A DNA stretch of 16,773 nt from Bacillota bacterium (GCA_017578085.1 PKQR01000035.1:1-16773), one strand, 5' to 3'. Counted from the stretch's first letter, positions 5,815 through 13,327 are shown. The notes: generated from the letters alone by a model not told the origin. Numbers and translations are program-made.

Positions 5815-7353
5815 ATGAGGTGGTCGCAAGCTGATAGAGACCTTCTCCAGCTGCTGGTTCCGGCGGGGCTCATCCTCGCGGGCTGGACGCTGCGTTGGGC
5901 CAGTGCGCCCGCTTTCGCCCACACCCTTGCCATGACCGCCGCAGCGGTGTACGCCGGCGTGCCCATCGGCAAGGAGGCGTGGACGCGCCTGCGGCATAAG
6001 CAATTCAGCATCCCGCTCCTCATCACCGTAGCGTCCATTGGCGCCCTCTCAATCGGCGAGGCCTGGGAAGCCGCCGCCGTCACGTTTCTCTACCGCTTCG
6101 GCGGCTGGTTGGAAAACTTGACGTTGCATCGCACCCGGGCCGCGCTCCGGGACCTGCTGGACCTGAGGCCCGTGACGGCATGGGTGCGGCGCCGGGACCC
6201 CGCGTCCGGCACGGCTGACTGGGAAGAGATCCCTGCAGACCAGGTGCAAGTGGGCGAAACCGTCCTGGTGCGGCCCGGCGACCGGGTGCCCGTGGACGGC
6301 ACCGTGGTGGCCGGATGGGCCGTCCTGGACACGGCCGCCTTGACCGGCGAGCCGCTCCCCAAGGAAGTCTCCGTCGGGGACAAAGTGTGGAGCGGCAGCA
6401 TCAGCCAGGCGGGTTCCATCGAGGTGGCCGCCAAACGGGTGGCGGCTGACACCATCTTCAACCGCCTCATCCGGCTTGTGGCCCAAGCCCAGAACGACAA
6501 GCCGCGCGTTCAGCGCTTTCTCGACCGGTTCGCGCAGTGGTACACCCCTGCGGTCCTCTTGGCGTCCGCAGGGGTGGTGGCTTGGACCGGCGACCTCGAG
6601 CTCGCCTTGACGTTGCTCGTGATTGCTTGCCCCGGCGCCCTGGTCGTCGCGGCCCCGGTGGCCGTCGTGGCAGGCCTCGGCCAGGCCGCCCGGCAAGGAA
6701 TCTTGATCAAAGGCGGCGAGCGGCTGGAGCTGGTAGCACGCGTCGACGCCGTGGCCTTTGACAAGACGGGTACGCTGACAAAGGGTGCACCTGCCGTTTC
6801 CAGCATTGAGGGCTTCGGGGCTAACATTGGTGACGTCATCGCCTGGGCCATGGCGGCCGAAGAGCGTTCGGAGCATCACCTGGCCGCGGCCATTTTGGAG
6901 TTCGGCAGGAAGCTGGGCGTGAAGCCCATGGCAGCCCACACGTGGCACTTTTACCCCGGCCGGGGCGTCGCGGCGACCGCCGGCCAAGCGCGCGTCCTCG
7001 TCGGCAACCGCCGCCTGATGGAGGAAAACGGCGTCCTTTTCGACCGCCCGCACGAGCAGGCGCTGGCCGAACGAACCGATGCGGGCGAGGCTCTGGACAA
7101 GGTTCCCGCAGCCATCGAGCTCAGCCGGAGGATCTCGCGGGTCATCAAGGCAAACGTGACCATTGCCGTTGCCACGGTGCTTTTGCTCTTGGCGGGTGTC
7201 GTCACCCGGCATGTGGGCCTCGGGCTGGGCATGCTGGTGCACGAAGCCAGCATCCTGCTGGTCATCGCCAACGGCATGCGGCTGCTGCGGCCCGTAAAGC
7301 GGCCGGCGGCCTCTCCCGCCGCTGCCCGGCTTGCCAAGGAGGTGGTCTCGTGA
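5815..7353 (+). CDS. P1B-type heavy-metal ATPase with internal P-domain deletion
   Basis: Resembles ZntA/CadA/CopA-type metal exporters but is only 512 residues long. Present, in order: N-terminal membrane helices (about 12-95), actuator-domain loop TGEPLPKE (177-184), membrane metal-site motif ACPGAL (C272-P-G274, in place of the common CPC), phosphorylation site DKTGT (D316), N-domain SEHHLA (352-357; the family norm is SEHPLA), PGRGVA and VGNRRLM. Then, at residue 425/426 (base about 7089), the sequence jumps from ERTDAGE to LDKVPAAIELSRR and the last two membrane helices, ending HEASILLVIANGMRLL. The stretch between, normally about 120 residues with MLTGD and GDGVNDAP, is absent without loss of frame. 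ATP-driven cycling should be impossible without the Mg-binding GDGxND loop. ATG 5815 has AGGGAG upstream. It overlaps the Crp/Fnr gene by four bases. It may be a pseudogene, a repurposed protein or an assembly artefact. Confidence 0.85.
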   Translation: MRWSQADRDLLQLLVPAGLILAGWTLRWASAPAFAHTLAMTAAAVYAGVPIGKEAWTRLRHKQFSIPLLITVASIGALSIGEAWEAAAVTFLYRFGGWLENLTLHRTRAALRDLLDLRPVTAWVRRRDPASGTADWEEIPADQVQVGETVLVRPGDRVPVDGTVVAGWAVLDTAALTGEPLPKEVSVGDKVWSGSISQAGSIEVAAKRVAADTIFNRLIRLVAQAQNDKPRVQRFLDRFAQWYTPAVLLASAGVVAWTGDLELALTLLVIACPGALVVAAPVAVVAGLGQAARQGILIKGGERLELVARVDAVAFDKTGTLTKGAPAVSSIEGFGANIGDVIAWAMAAEERSEHHLAAAILEFGRKLGVKPMAAHTWHFYPGRGVAATAGQARVLVGNRRLMEENGVLFDRPHEQALAERTDAGEALDKVPAAIELSRRISRVIKANVTIAVATVLLLLAGVVTRHVGLGLGMLVHEASILLVIANGMRLLRPVKRPAASPAAARLAKEVVS

Positions 7354-8033
7354 ACGACATCCGCTCGGGCATCTACCAGGTGCCCATCTTTCAGGCGCTG
7401 CCCCAAGACAGCATCCTCCGGCTTCAGCGGGCCATGCACCACAAAAGAATCGCTCCAGGGCAGGCCGTGGTAAGCGCCGGGCAGGCCGTCGACCACCTCA
7501 TCGTCGTATCCTCCGGCCGGCTTAAGCTCACCAAGGTCGCCCGCAGCGGGCGTGAGCAGGTCGTGCGGGAACTCGGTCCAGGCGATTTTTTCGGGGAGAT
7601 GGGCCTGTTCGCGCCCTTGGTCGCCGAAGCGGATCTCGTCGCCGTAACGGAGACCGACGCGTGCCTGTTGCGCCGCAGTGCGGTGCAGGCTGAGCTCACG
7701 AGCCACCCCGAAGTGGCGCTGGCCTTGGTGGAAACATTGGCCAAGCGCCTCGCCGACGCCGAGCGCACCATCGGGGAAATCGCCCTGCTGGACGTGGGAC
7801 AGCGCCTGGCGTCGGAACTGCTGCGCCTGTCTCAGGCTCGCAAGGCCGGCCACAGCGGGCCGGTCACCATCGAGATCCCCTACACCTGGGCGGAGATGGC
7901 CAGCCGCCTCGCCACAACCCCAGAAAGCCTCAGCCGCCGCCTCCGTGCTCTCGTCGACGAGGGGGTCATCGAGGTGCAGGGGCGAACGGTCACCGTGCGC
8001 GACGTAGAGGTATTATGGGAACGGACCTTCTAG
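7350..8033 (+). CDS. Crp/Fnr-family transcriptional regulator
   Basis: A 227-residue DNA-binding regulator. Residues about 11-120 form the cyclic-nucleotide-binding-like beta barrel (GQAVVSAGQAVDHLIVVSSG, ELGPGDFFGEMGLF), about 122-150 the dimerisation helix, and about 170-220 the winged helix-turn-helix. The recognition helix TTPESLSRRLRAL contains E192-x-x-S195-R196, the FNR residues that read TTGA half-sites. Only one cysteine (C105) is present, so no FNR-type Fe-S cluster can form. GTG 7350 overlaps the ATPase stop (GTGA) and has AAGGAGG seven bases upstream, indicating translational coupling. It is predicted to bind the TTGACGCGCGTCAA palindrome upstream of its own operon. The inducing signal is unknown; metal or redox state is suggested by the neighbours. 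Confidence 0.9.
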   Translation: MNDIRSGIYQVPIFQALPQDSILRLQRAMHHKRIAPGQAVVSAGQAVDHLIVVSSGRLKLTKVARSGREQVVRELGPGDFFGEMGLFAPLVAEADLVAVTETDACLLRRSAVQAELTSHPEVALALVETLAKRLADAERTIGEIALLDVGQRLASELLRLSQARKAGHSGPVTIEIPYTWAEMASRLATTPESLSRRLRALVDEGVIEVQGRTVTVRDVEVLWERTF

Positions 8034-8044
8034 TTCACCCTGGA

Positions 8045-8060
8045 GGGCGCGCTTGCGCCC
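8045..8060 (+). terminator. Hairpin after the Crp/Fnr gene
   Basis: GGGCGC-GCTT-GCGCCC is a perfect 6-bp stem with a tetraloop, twelve bases after the regulator stop, followed by GTTCTGTGTT. The T-rich tail is imperfect, so this is a moderate terminator candidate for the metal operon. Confidence 0.5.
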
Positions 8061-8179
8061 GTTCTGTGTTCACACCGCTGCACGGGGCGAGCCAAAGAGG
8101 CAGTTTCCCTTTGGACCAGTTCACCGGACAGGAAGCGTCGTAGGGCCGGGAGAATAGGAAATATAAGCCGTAACGCTGC

Positions 8180-9388
8180 GTGCGCCTCAGCCCTCAACGT
8201 CGAGGACAAGGAAGCGCACTGGAGGAATCAACCGTCGATCGCCGCAATGCCGGACGGCACGCTCTGTTTCAGCTTTCCAAGACCTATCCCGATGCCTCGT
8301 TGACGCTGTTGGTTGCGGCTGCCGGAGTCGGCGGCGCCTGGCTACTGCGGCATCTTCACGTCCCCGCGGCTTGGCTCGTAGGCCCCCTGGTCGTCAGCGT
8401 GCTGTGGCGGTTGTTTGGCCCTGGGACGCCTTCCGTTCCCAGGTGGGTGCAGCGCCTGGCTGTCGCGCTTATCGGGGCCAATCTGGCGGACAACGTGACG
8501 CCGCAGGTGCTGGACACTCTCCAGGGCGCCTTCGGTGCCGCGCTGGCCGTCGTCCTCCTGCTTCTGGCGGCGAGCATCGGGGTCGGCTTGCTGTTTGCTC
8601 GCCTCGCCCGCCTGGACTCCATTACGGGCGTGCTGAGTTTCCTCCCCGGGGCTGCGTCAGCCATCGTCGTGCTCAGCCGCGACCTTCAGGCCGACCCGCG
8701 TTTGGTTTCGACGATGCAATATCTCCGGCTGACGCTGGTCGTCCTCGTGGCCCCGTTCATCGCGGCCCTGCTGGTGACCTCGGGGTTTGCTGCCCATTCA
8801 GGGATTCATGGCGACATCCCGGCAGCGGCCCCCCCAACCGCCCCCATGGACGTGGACGGCTGGGAGAACGGATTGCCAGCCCACGCGTTGACATGGGGCA
8901 GCGTGCTGTTGGGGTTGTGGCTGGGACGGGCCGTCGCCTTTCCCGCCGTCACGCTGCTTGTGCCCCTGAGCGTCCTGGTGACCGCCGCGGCGCTCGGACG
9001 GCCAGGGGCGCCGCTCCCCCCGTGGATCATCTTGGGCGCCTTTGTGGTGGTAGGCATGTGGGCCGGCCTGCAGTTCGACCGGCAAGCCGTAACCAAGGCG
9101 GGCATGGCTGCGCTGTGGGCGGTGCCGCTCATCTTCGCGCTGATCCTTGTGTCCAGCGGGACGGCTGTGTTGCTGTCCCGGATTTCACGGATTCCCCTGG
9201 TCACCGCCTTCCTGGCCGCGGCGCCGGGCGGATTGGAGGCGATGCTCGCGACCTCGCTGGACCTGGGCGCGGACGCGGCGCTCGTCCTTTCCATCCAACT
9301 GTTGCGCTTTCTCGTTGTGCTCTTGATGGCGCCTTTCATCGCCCACCGCCTGTCGAGATCACAGCCGGGAGCGGGAAGGCAAACGTGA
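8180..9388 (+). CDS. AbrB-family (PF05145) integral membrane protein
   Basis: A hydrophobic protein of up to 402 residues with about ten membrane helices arranged as two repeats. Each repeat starts with a helix carrying a conserved Pro-Gly pattern: VPAAWLVGPLVVSV and, in the second half, LPPWIILGAFVVVGMWAGLQ. LSFLPGAASAIVVLSRDL and FLAAAPGGLEAMLATSLDL are the family's repeated PGG-like motifs. The family is annotated as AbrB or as a putative ammonia monooxygenase regulator, but it is a membrane protein of unknown substrate, not the Bacillus AbrB DNA-binding protein. The start is doubtful: GTG 8180 is the first codon after a stop yet has no ribosome binding site, and the first 38 residues are not hydrophobic. 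A strong GGAGG at 8221 precedes an in-frame GTC (8234), not a start codon; TTG 8300 is the other option. Confidence 0.85.
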   Translation: MRLSPQRRGQGSALEESTVDRRNAGRHALFQLSKTYPDASLTLLVAAAGVGGAWLLRHLHVPAAWLVGPLVVSVLWRLFGPGTPSVPRWVQRLAVALIGANLADNVTPQVLDTLQGAFGAALAVVLLLLAASIGVGLLFARLARLDSITGVLSFLPGAASAIVVLSRDLQADPRLVSTMQYLRLTLVVLVAPFIAALLVTSGFAAHSGIHGDIPAAAPPTAPMDVDGWENGLPAHALTWGSVLLGLWLGRAVAFPAVTLLVPLSVLVTAAALGRPGAPLPPWIILGAFVVVGMWAGLQFDRQAVTKAGMAALWAVPLIFALILVSSGTAVLLSRISRIPLVTAFLAAAPGGLEAMLATSLDLGADAALVLSIQLLRFLVVLLMAPFIAHRLSRSQPGAGRQT

Positions 9389-9515
9389 CGCCGAGAATGG
9401 TCCTCGCGCGCCGCAGCCCCGAGTCGTGTCCGGGGCCCCCGTGAAACGAGGCGGGACATCCGTACCTCGCGACAAGAATCCCTAGGTGCAGGTACATCCG
9501 GAACTCGGAGGCAAT

Positions 9516-10097
9516 GTGTTGCGAAAGCTTTGGCGGCTTCTCCTGACGTTGCTGCTGCTTGTCCCTCCAATCGCGTGGTTCCTGTACAAACCTGTCCGGG
9601 TACTGGCGCCCCAGCTCCTGGGACTTGTGTGCGTCAAGGAGACTGTTTGCGTGGATGATGTTGCCCGGGCCGCCGAGGCGGCGGAGCTGTACGATGGGGC
9701 GCTGCGCTTCATCCTGGCCAACGTTGGTGACCTTCAAAAACCCCCGCGGGTGGTTTTTTGCGCGACCGATTCGTGCTACAGCGCCTTCGGCCTCGCCAAG
9801 CCGACCGCCCACACAACGTGGGTCGGCATCATCGTTGGCCCTCGTGGCTGGGAACCGCACTACGTGCGCCACGAGATGATTCACCACTTGCAAATCGAGC
9901 AACTAGGCCTTTTGAAACTCGGGCCGATCCGGCGCTGGCGTGCACCCGAATGGTTCATCGAGGGTATGGCCTATTACCTCAGCGATGATCCCAGGGGGAT
10001 GCTAGAGGAACCGTATCGGACGTATCGCCGGCGATTCCAGGAATGGTACCGCTCCGTGGACCACCAACGGCTGTGGGAGCTGGCCAAAGAGCTGTGA
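9516..10097 (+). CDS. Membrane-anchored HEXXH metallopeptidase-like protein, function unknown
   Basis: A 193-residue protein with an N-terminal signal anchor (about 5-26, LWRLLLTLLLLVPPIAW) and an extracytoplasmic domain that carries a gluzincin-like zinc site: H119-E-x-x-H123 (HEMIHHLQ) and a probable third ligand E149 in WFIEGMAYYL. Two cysteine pairs (CVKETVC and CATDSC) could form disulfides, consistent with an exported domain. I do not recognise a named family; the layout is that of small peptidase-MA-like hypothetical proteins. GGAGG at 9507-9511 is four bases before GTG 9516 and seven before TTG 9519, so either could be used; an upstream in-frame GTG 9486 has no such site. A strong terminator follows within ten bases of the stop. 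Peptidase activity and substrate are inference. Confidence 0.75.
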   Translation: MLRKLWRLLLTLLLLVPPIAWFLYKPVRVLAPQLLGLVCVKETVCVDDVARAAEAAELYDGALRFILANVGDLQKPPRVVFCATDSCYSAFGLAKPTAHTTWVGIIVGPRGWEPHYVRHEMIHHLQIEQLGLLKLGPIRRWRAPEWFIEGMAYYLSDDPRGMLEEPYRTYRRRFQEWYRSVDHQRLWELAKEL

Positions 10098-10106
10098 CGT
10101 TTAGTG

Positions 10107-10141
10107 GTCGAGGTCGACCACGGGTCGACCTCGACTCTTTT
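10107..10141 (+). terminator. Strong intrinsic terminator after the metallopeptidase gene
   Basis: A perfect 13-bp stem, GTCGAGGTCGACC (10107-10119) with GGTCGACCTCGAC (10123-10135) around a 3-base ACG loop, is followed directly by TCTTTT. It starts ten bases after the stop codon. It also sits exactly at the point where the following nuclease pseudogene loses its 5' part. Confidence 0.85.
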
Positions 10142-10143
10142 GC

Positions 10144-10781
10144 TGGTTCCTGGACCATCTGTTTATTGACCAAGACGGCATTCCAACCCTTGTGGAGGTA
10201 AAGCGCAGTTCGGATACCCGCATCCGTCGCGAGGTTGTGGGACAGCTGCTCGAGTACGCGGCCCACGCGTCCGCTTACCTGTCCGCCGAGCGGCTGCGGG
10301 GGCGGTTTGAAGCGCACCTCCTGGAGAAGGGGTCGAACCCCGACGAGGTCCTCCGCCAGTTCCTTGGCGGGGACGCGGACCCGGAGACCTTTTGGAACCT
10401 GGTTGAAACCCGCCTGCGGGCTGGCCAACTGCGGCTCGTCTTCGTAGCGGACGAGATCCCGCCCGAGCTGCGCCGGGTAGTGGAATTCCTGAACCGGCAA
10501 ATGGCGTCGACAGAGGTGCTGGCCGTGGAGGTCAAACAATACGTCGGCCAGGGTTTGACCACACTCGTCCCCCGCGTGCTCGGGCAGACGATCAAGCCCA
10601 GCGCCAGCGGCTCGAACTGCTGCATCGCCTTAACGCGATTCCCGGGGTCTCTATCCCCCCGGACGCCATAGCCCGGCGCCCCAGCTTCCCCCTGAAGCTG
10701 CTGGCAGGCCCGCGCGAACGGGAGCAGTTTTTCGCAGCCTTCGAATGGTTTCTCCAGGAAGTGCGGCGCTGCGACAGGTAA
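10144..10781 (+). pseudogene. PD-(D/E)XK nuclease-like protein, 5'-truncated and frameshifted
   Basis: The first segment (10144 to about 10596) reads WFLDHLFIDQDGIPTLVEVK and RSSDTRIRREVVGQLLEY, then FVADEIPPELRRVVEFLN and QYVGQGLTTLVPRVLGQT. D-G...E-V-K fits a PD-(D/E)XK nuclease core. From memory, relatives carry about 80-100 more residues before this point; here the frame upstream runs into the terminator stem and has no start with a ribosome binding site. After GQTIK the homologous sequence continues one frame over (10602-10781): RQRLELLHRLNAIPGVSI, then FFAAFEWFLQEVRRCDR, stop TAA 10779. Loss of one G in an AAGGCC-like context near 10596 would explain the shift. The gene is therefore very probably dead. 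GTG 10192 gives an open frame of 159 codons, whose last 20 or so residues are out-of-frame sequence. Confidence 0.75.
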
Positions 10782-10869
10782 GTCACGGTGCGGGTGGCGA
10801 AGAGACGAGGTCTAGAAGCAAGTCTCGCAAGCGGCACGCGGCTACCGTCTGCGAAAGGAAGGAATCATC

Positions 10870-11598
10870 CTGCTCGAAACGGGTCATGCGCTGCAACGAC
10901 TGGCGGAAGAAATTGTCGCCTGCACTCGCTGTCCTCGCTTGATTGCCTACTGCCGGGAGATCGCCGCCACCAAGCGGCGCATGTACGCGGATTGGGATTA
11001 CTGGGGAAAGCCGTTACCGGGTTTTGGTGACCCCGAGGCAAGGCTCCTCGTGGTCGGGCTCGCGCCGGCGGCCCACGGCGGCAACCGCACCGGCCGCATG
11101 TTCACGGGCGACAGCTCCGCGGATTGGCTCATGGAGGCATTGCACGCCCACGGTTTCGCGAACCAGCCCACGTCGACGCATCGGGACGATGGGCTTAAGC
11201 TGCACGGCGCCTACATCACGGCCGCCGCCCGCTGCGCGCCGCCGGACAACCGGCCTACGACGGAGGAGTTGGCCAACTGCCGCCCGTACCTGCGGCGAGA
11301 GCTGGAGTTACTGCGCAACGTGCGGGTCGTCATCGTCCTGGGCCGCATCGCGTACGAGGCTTTCTGGCAAGCCATGAAAGAGCTGGGGCGCATCGGGCGC
11401 GACGTCAAACGGCCTGACTTCGCCCACGGCGCCGTCTTCGCCTGGGATCCCGCCCAGCCGACCCTGTTGATGTCGTATCACCCCAGCCGCCAGAACACCC
11501 AAACCGGGCGCCTCACGCGGGACATGTTTCACTCCGTCTTTGCCATGGCAAGAAAACTCATCGCCCAGGAAGAAGCTTTGTCAGGCAAAGCACGGTAA
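10870..11598 (+). CDS. Family 5 uracil-DNA glycosylase (UdgB), probable CTG start
   Basis: DNA repair enzyme that excises uracil, and in this family often also hypoxanthine and other deaminated bases. Close in pattern to Thermus thermophilus UDGb. With a start at CTG 10870 it has 242 residues: Fe-S ligands C18-x2-C21 (ACTRCPRL), C122 (ARCAPP) and C137 (NCRPY), motif 1 GLAPAAHGGNRTGRMFTGD (63-81), and motif 3 HPSRQNTQTGRLT (204-216). The family's motif 1 has no acidic catalytic residue at the place used by other UDGs, as here. No ATG, GTG or TTG lies in frame before the first cysteine pair: the first, TTG 10939, would cut between the cysteines and the rest. A strong AAGGAAGG ends eight bases before CTG 10870, so a CTG start is proposed. 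The stop upstream in frame is at 10813. The next gene follows after 27 bases. Confidence 0.9.
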   Translation: MLETGHALQRLAEEIVACTRCPRLIAYCREIAATKRRMYADWDYWGKPLPGFGDPEARLLVVGLAPAAHGGNRTGRMFTGDSSADWLMEALHAHGFANQPTSTHRDDGLKLHGAYITAAARCAPPDNRPTTEELANCRPYLRRELELLRNVRVVIVLGRIAYEAFWQAMKELGRIGRDVKRPDFAHGAVFAWDPAQPTLLMSYHPSRQNTQTGRLTRDMFHSVFAMARKLIAQEEALSGKAR

Positions 11599-11625
11599 AC
11601 TTGCCGCCACGGGAGGTCGACGGCC

Positions 11626-12870
11626 GTGCGCATTGCAGTACTCGGCACCGGACTCATCGGCCGCATGATCGTGCGGGAACTGGCTCGCTCATCTAGCTTC
11701 TCTGAAGTAGTTGCCGTCGACGGGTCCCCAGAAGCGGCGGTTTCTGCGGCGGCGGAAGCGTCCCAGGCGGCCGAGGCGTGGCGTACGACCGCCGAAACCT
11801 CTTCCGTGGCGGGAGACGCCGGCCGCCCGGCGGTGCGCGGCGTGACAGCCGACTTAGGCGATTACGGCACCCTGGTCGCCCTACTGCGGCAGGTGGACAT
11901 CGCCATCGCGGCGCTTCCGGACTCCCTGAGTTTCCTGGCAAACCAAGCGGCCATCAAGGCCGGCTGCCACTTGATTGACCTCGTGGGCGCCGAGTACCCG
12001 GAGAAGTCGCGTGCCCTAGACGTCCCGGCCCGGAAGGCCGGTGTGCTCATCGTCTCCGGCTGTGGCGTGGCGCCAGGCATCGCCAACGTGCTGGCCGCCC
12101 GGGGCATCGAGCTCCTGGACGAAGCTGAAGAGGTCACCATCTATTGCGGCGGCTTACCCCGCTACCCGCGGCCGCCCCTCATGTACCAGCAGGTCTTTAG
12201 CTTGGAAGGGCTCATGGGATTGTACACCCGACCCGTGTTCGTCGTCGAAGACGGCCGCCTGGTGCAGCTGCCGCCCATGTCGGGGCTGGAGGAGTGCGAG
12301 TTCCCGGATCCCGTGGGCGCCTGCGAAGCCGCCTACTCCGACGCCCACAGCGTGCCCTACACCCTGGGCCACAAGGTCAAGCGCCTGGCCGAGAAGACGG
12401 TCCGCTACCGCGGCCACTTCGGCAAGATGAAGGTGCTGCAAGAGCTGGGGTTCCTGGACGACAACCCGGTTTCCGTCGGCGACCAGACCGTCATCCCCCG
12501 CCAAGTGACCATGGCGCTGCTCGCGCCTCGGATTCAAGGGCAATCCAAGGAAGACGTCACCGTCATGCGCGTCGTCGCGACGGGCAAGAAGAATGGCGCC
12601 GCCGTGCGTCATCAGTGGACCATGTTGGACTTTTACGACCCCGAAACCGGGTACACGTCCATGGCCCGTACCACCGGCTATCCCGCCATCATCGCGGCCG
12701 AGTGGCTGGCCCAGGGCAAACTGCTTGAGCGAGGCTTCTTCGCTCCCGAGCAGCTGCTCGCGGGCGAACGCTTTGAACCGTTTATGGCGGAGCTGGCCCG
12801 GCGAGGCATCACGTTCGACTATATGGTCGAGGAAACCGGGACGGCAAACGGGAGCGCCGCCGGGCTATAG
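11626..12870 (+). CDS. Saccharopine dehydrogenase family protein, L-lysine dehydrogenase-like
   Basis: A 414-residue NAD(P)-dependent oxidoreductase. The Rossmann motif GTGLIGR is at 7-13, and the family stretches CGVAPGIANVLAARG (146-160), IYCGGLPRYPRPPLMYQ, VFSLEGLMGLYTRP and RYRGHFGKMK follow. The pattern agrees best with Geobacillus-type L-lysine dehydrogenase (oxidative deamination of lysine), within the saccharopine dehydrogenase superfamily; the exact substrate is not certain. An alanine-rich stretch of about 30 residues (36-67) sits between the second and third strands of the nucleotide-binding fold, where relatives have a short helix. GTG 11626 has GGGAGG nine bases upstream. It lies 27 bases after the glycosylase gene and is probably cotranscribed with it, though no functional link is evident. 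Confidence 0.85.
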   Translation: MRIAVLGTGLIGRMIVRELARSSSFSEVVAVDGSPEAAVSAAAEASQAAEAWRTTAETSSVAGDAGRPAVRGVTADLGDYGTLVALLRQVDIAIAALPDSLSFLANQAAIKAGCHLIDLVGAEYPEKSRALDVPARKAGVLIVSGCGVAPGIANVLAARGIELLDEAEEVTIYCGGLPRYPRPPLMYQQVFSLEGLMGLYTRPVFVVEDGRLVQLPPMSGLEECEFPDPVGACEAAYSDAHSVPYTLGHKVKRLAEKTVRYRGHFGKMKVLQELGFLDDNPVSVGDQTVIPRQVTMALLAPRIQGQSKEDVTVMRVVATGKKNGAAVRHQWTMLDFYDPETGYTSMARTTGYPAIIAAEWLAQGKLLERGFFAPEQLLAGERFEPFMAELARRGITFDYMVEETGTANGSAAGL

Positions 12871-12890
12871 GCCTGCTCGCCCTGCCTGGA

Positions 12891-12911
12891 GCCGTAGCCC
12901 ATGGCAACGGC
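12891..12911. terminator. Hairpin between convergent genes, possible bidirectional terminator
   Basis: GCCGTAGCC and GGCAACGGC pair with one A-A mismatch around a CAT loop, in the 49-base gap between two convergent genes. There is no T-tract on either side, so termination is only suggested by position. Confidence 0.3.
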
Positions 12912-12919
12912 GCAACGTG

Positions 12920-13327
12920 TCAGCCGGCTTTGACGCCGTACCAACGTTCCAGCGCGTCCTTGTAAAAGCTGTTGGTTGCCAAGTACCGCAGGACGTTGCG
13001 GGTCTGCTCCAGCGGCACCTCGTTGAGCTGGCTGCACAACGCCGCGATTTCGGCTTCCGTGGCGGGTCCGAGAGTAAGCCGCCGCACCGAACCGTCCGCC
13101 AATTTGAAAACAAAGCGAATGTCCCGCTCGCCGACGGCTTCGTTCCAGTACGTGGGCTCGAGCTTGGCCGCCACCAAGTCGAGGTACGCGTCGACCTTCT
13201 CCGCCGGGACGCGCAAGCAGCGGGTGGACGTACCGCGCCGCTCCAGGATCTCCACGCCCAGCGCCGCCAGCTCCTCGTCGGCAATCGCCGGCGCGCCCAT
13301 CAGGAAGCTTAGGTACATGTTCTTCAC
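12920..13327 (-). CDS. Conserved-looking protein of unknown function
   Basis: A 135-residue soluble protein, not recognised. No membrane helix or signal peptide is visible. The N-terminal half reads as alternating strands and helices (YLSFLMGAPAIADEEL, LGVEILERRGTSTRCLRVP, EKVDAYLDLVAAKLEP), the middle has FVFKLADGSVRRLTLGPAT, and the C-terminus is helical (QTRNVLRYLATNSFYKDALE). Two cysteines are not arranged as a metal site. GTG 13327 has AAAGGGG about ten bases upstream; an in-frame ATG at 13318 is the alternative, with weaker ribosome binding. Codon use (G/C at third positions) matches the neighbours, supporting a real gene. It converges on the dehydrogenase-like gene and is divergent from the second chemoreceptor. 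Confidence 0.7.
   Translation of the reverse strand: MKNMYLSFLMGAPAIADEELAALGVEILERRGTSTRCLRVPAEKVDAYLDLVAAKLEPTYWNEAVGERDIRFVFKLADGSVRRLTLGPATEAEIAALCSQLNEVPLEQTRNVLRYLATNSFYKDALERWYGVKAG

Noticed and set aside
6049..7242. A 397-codon minus-strand frame opposite the ATPase gene
   Set aside because: The plus strand carries unmistakable P1B ATPase motifs; the antisense frame has no recognisable pattern or ribosome binding site.
8371..9444. A 357-codon plus-strand frame overlapping the AbrB-family gene
   Set aside because: Rich in Arg/Pro/Gly without hydrophobic segments; the other frame gives a typical multi-helix membrane protein.
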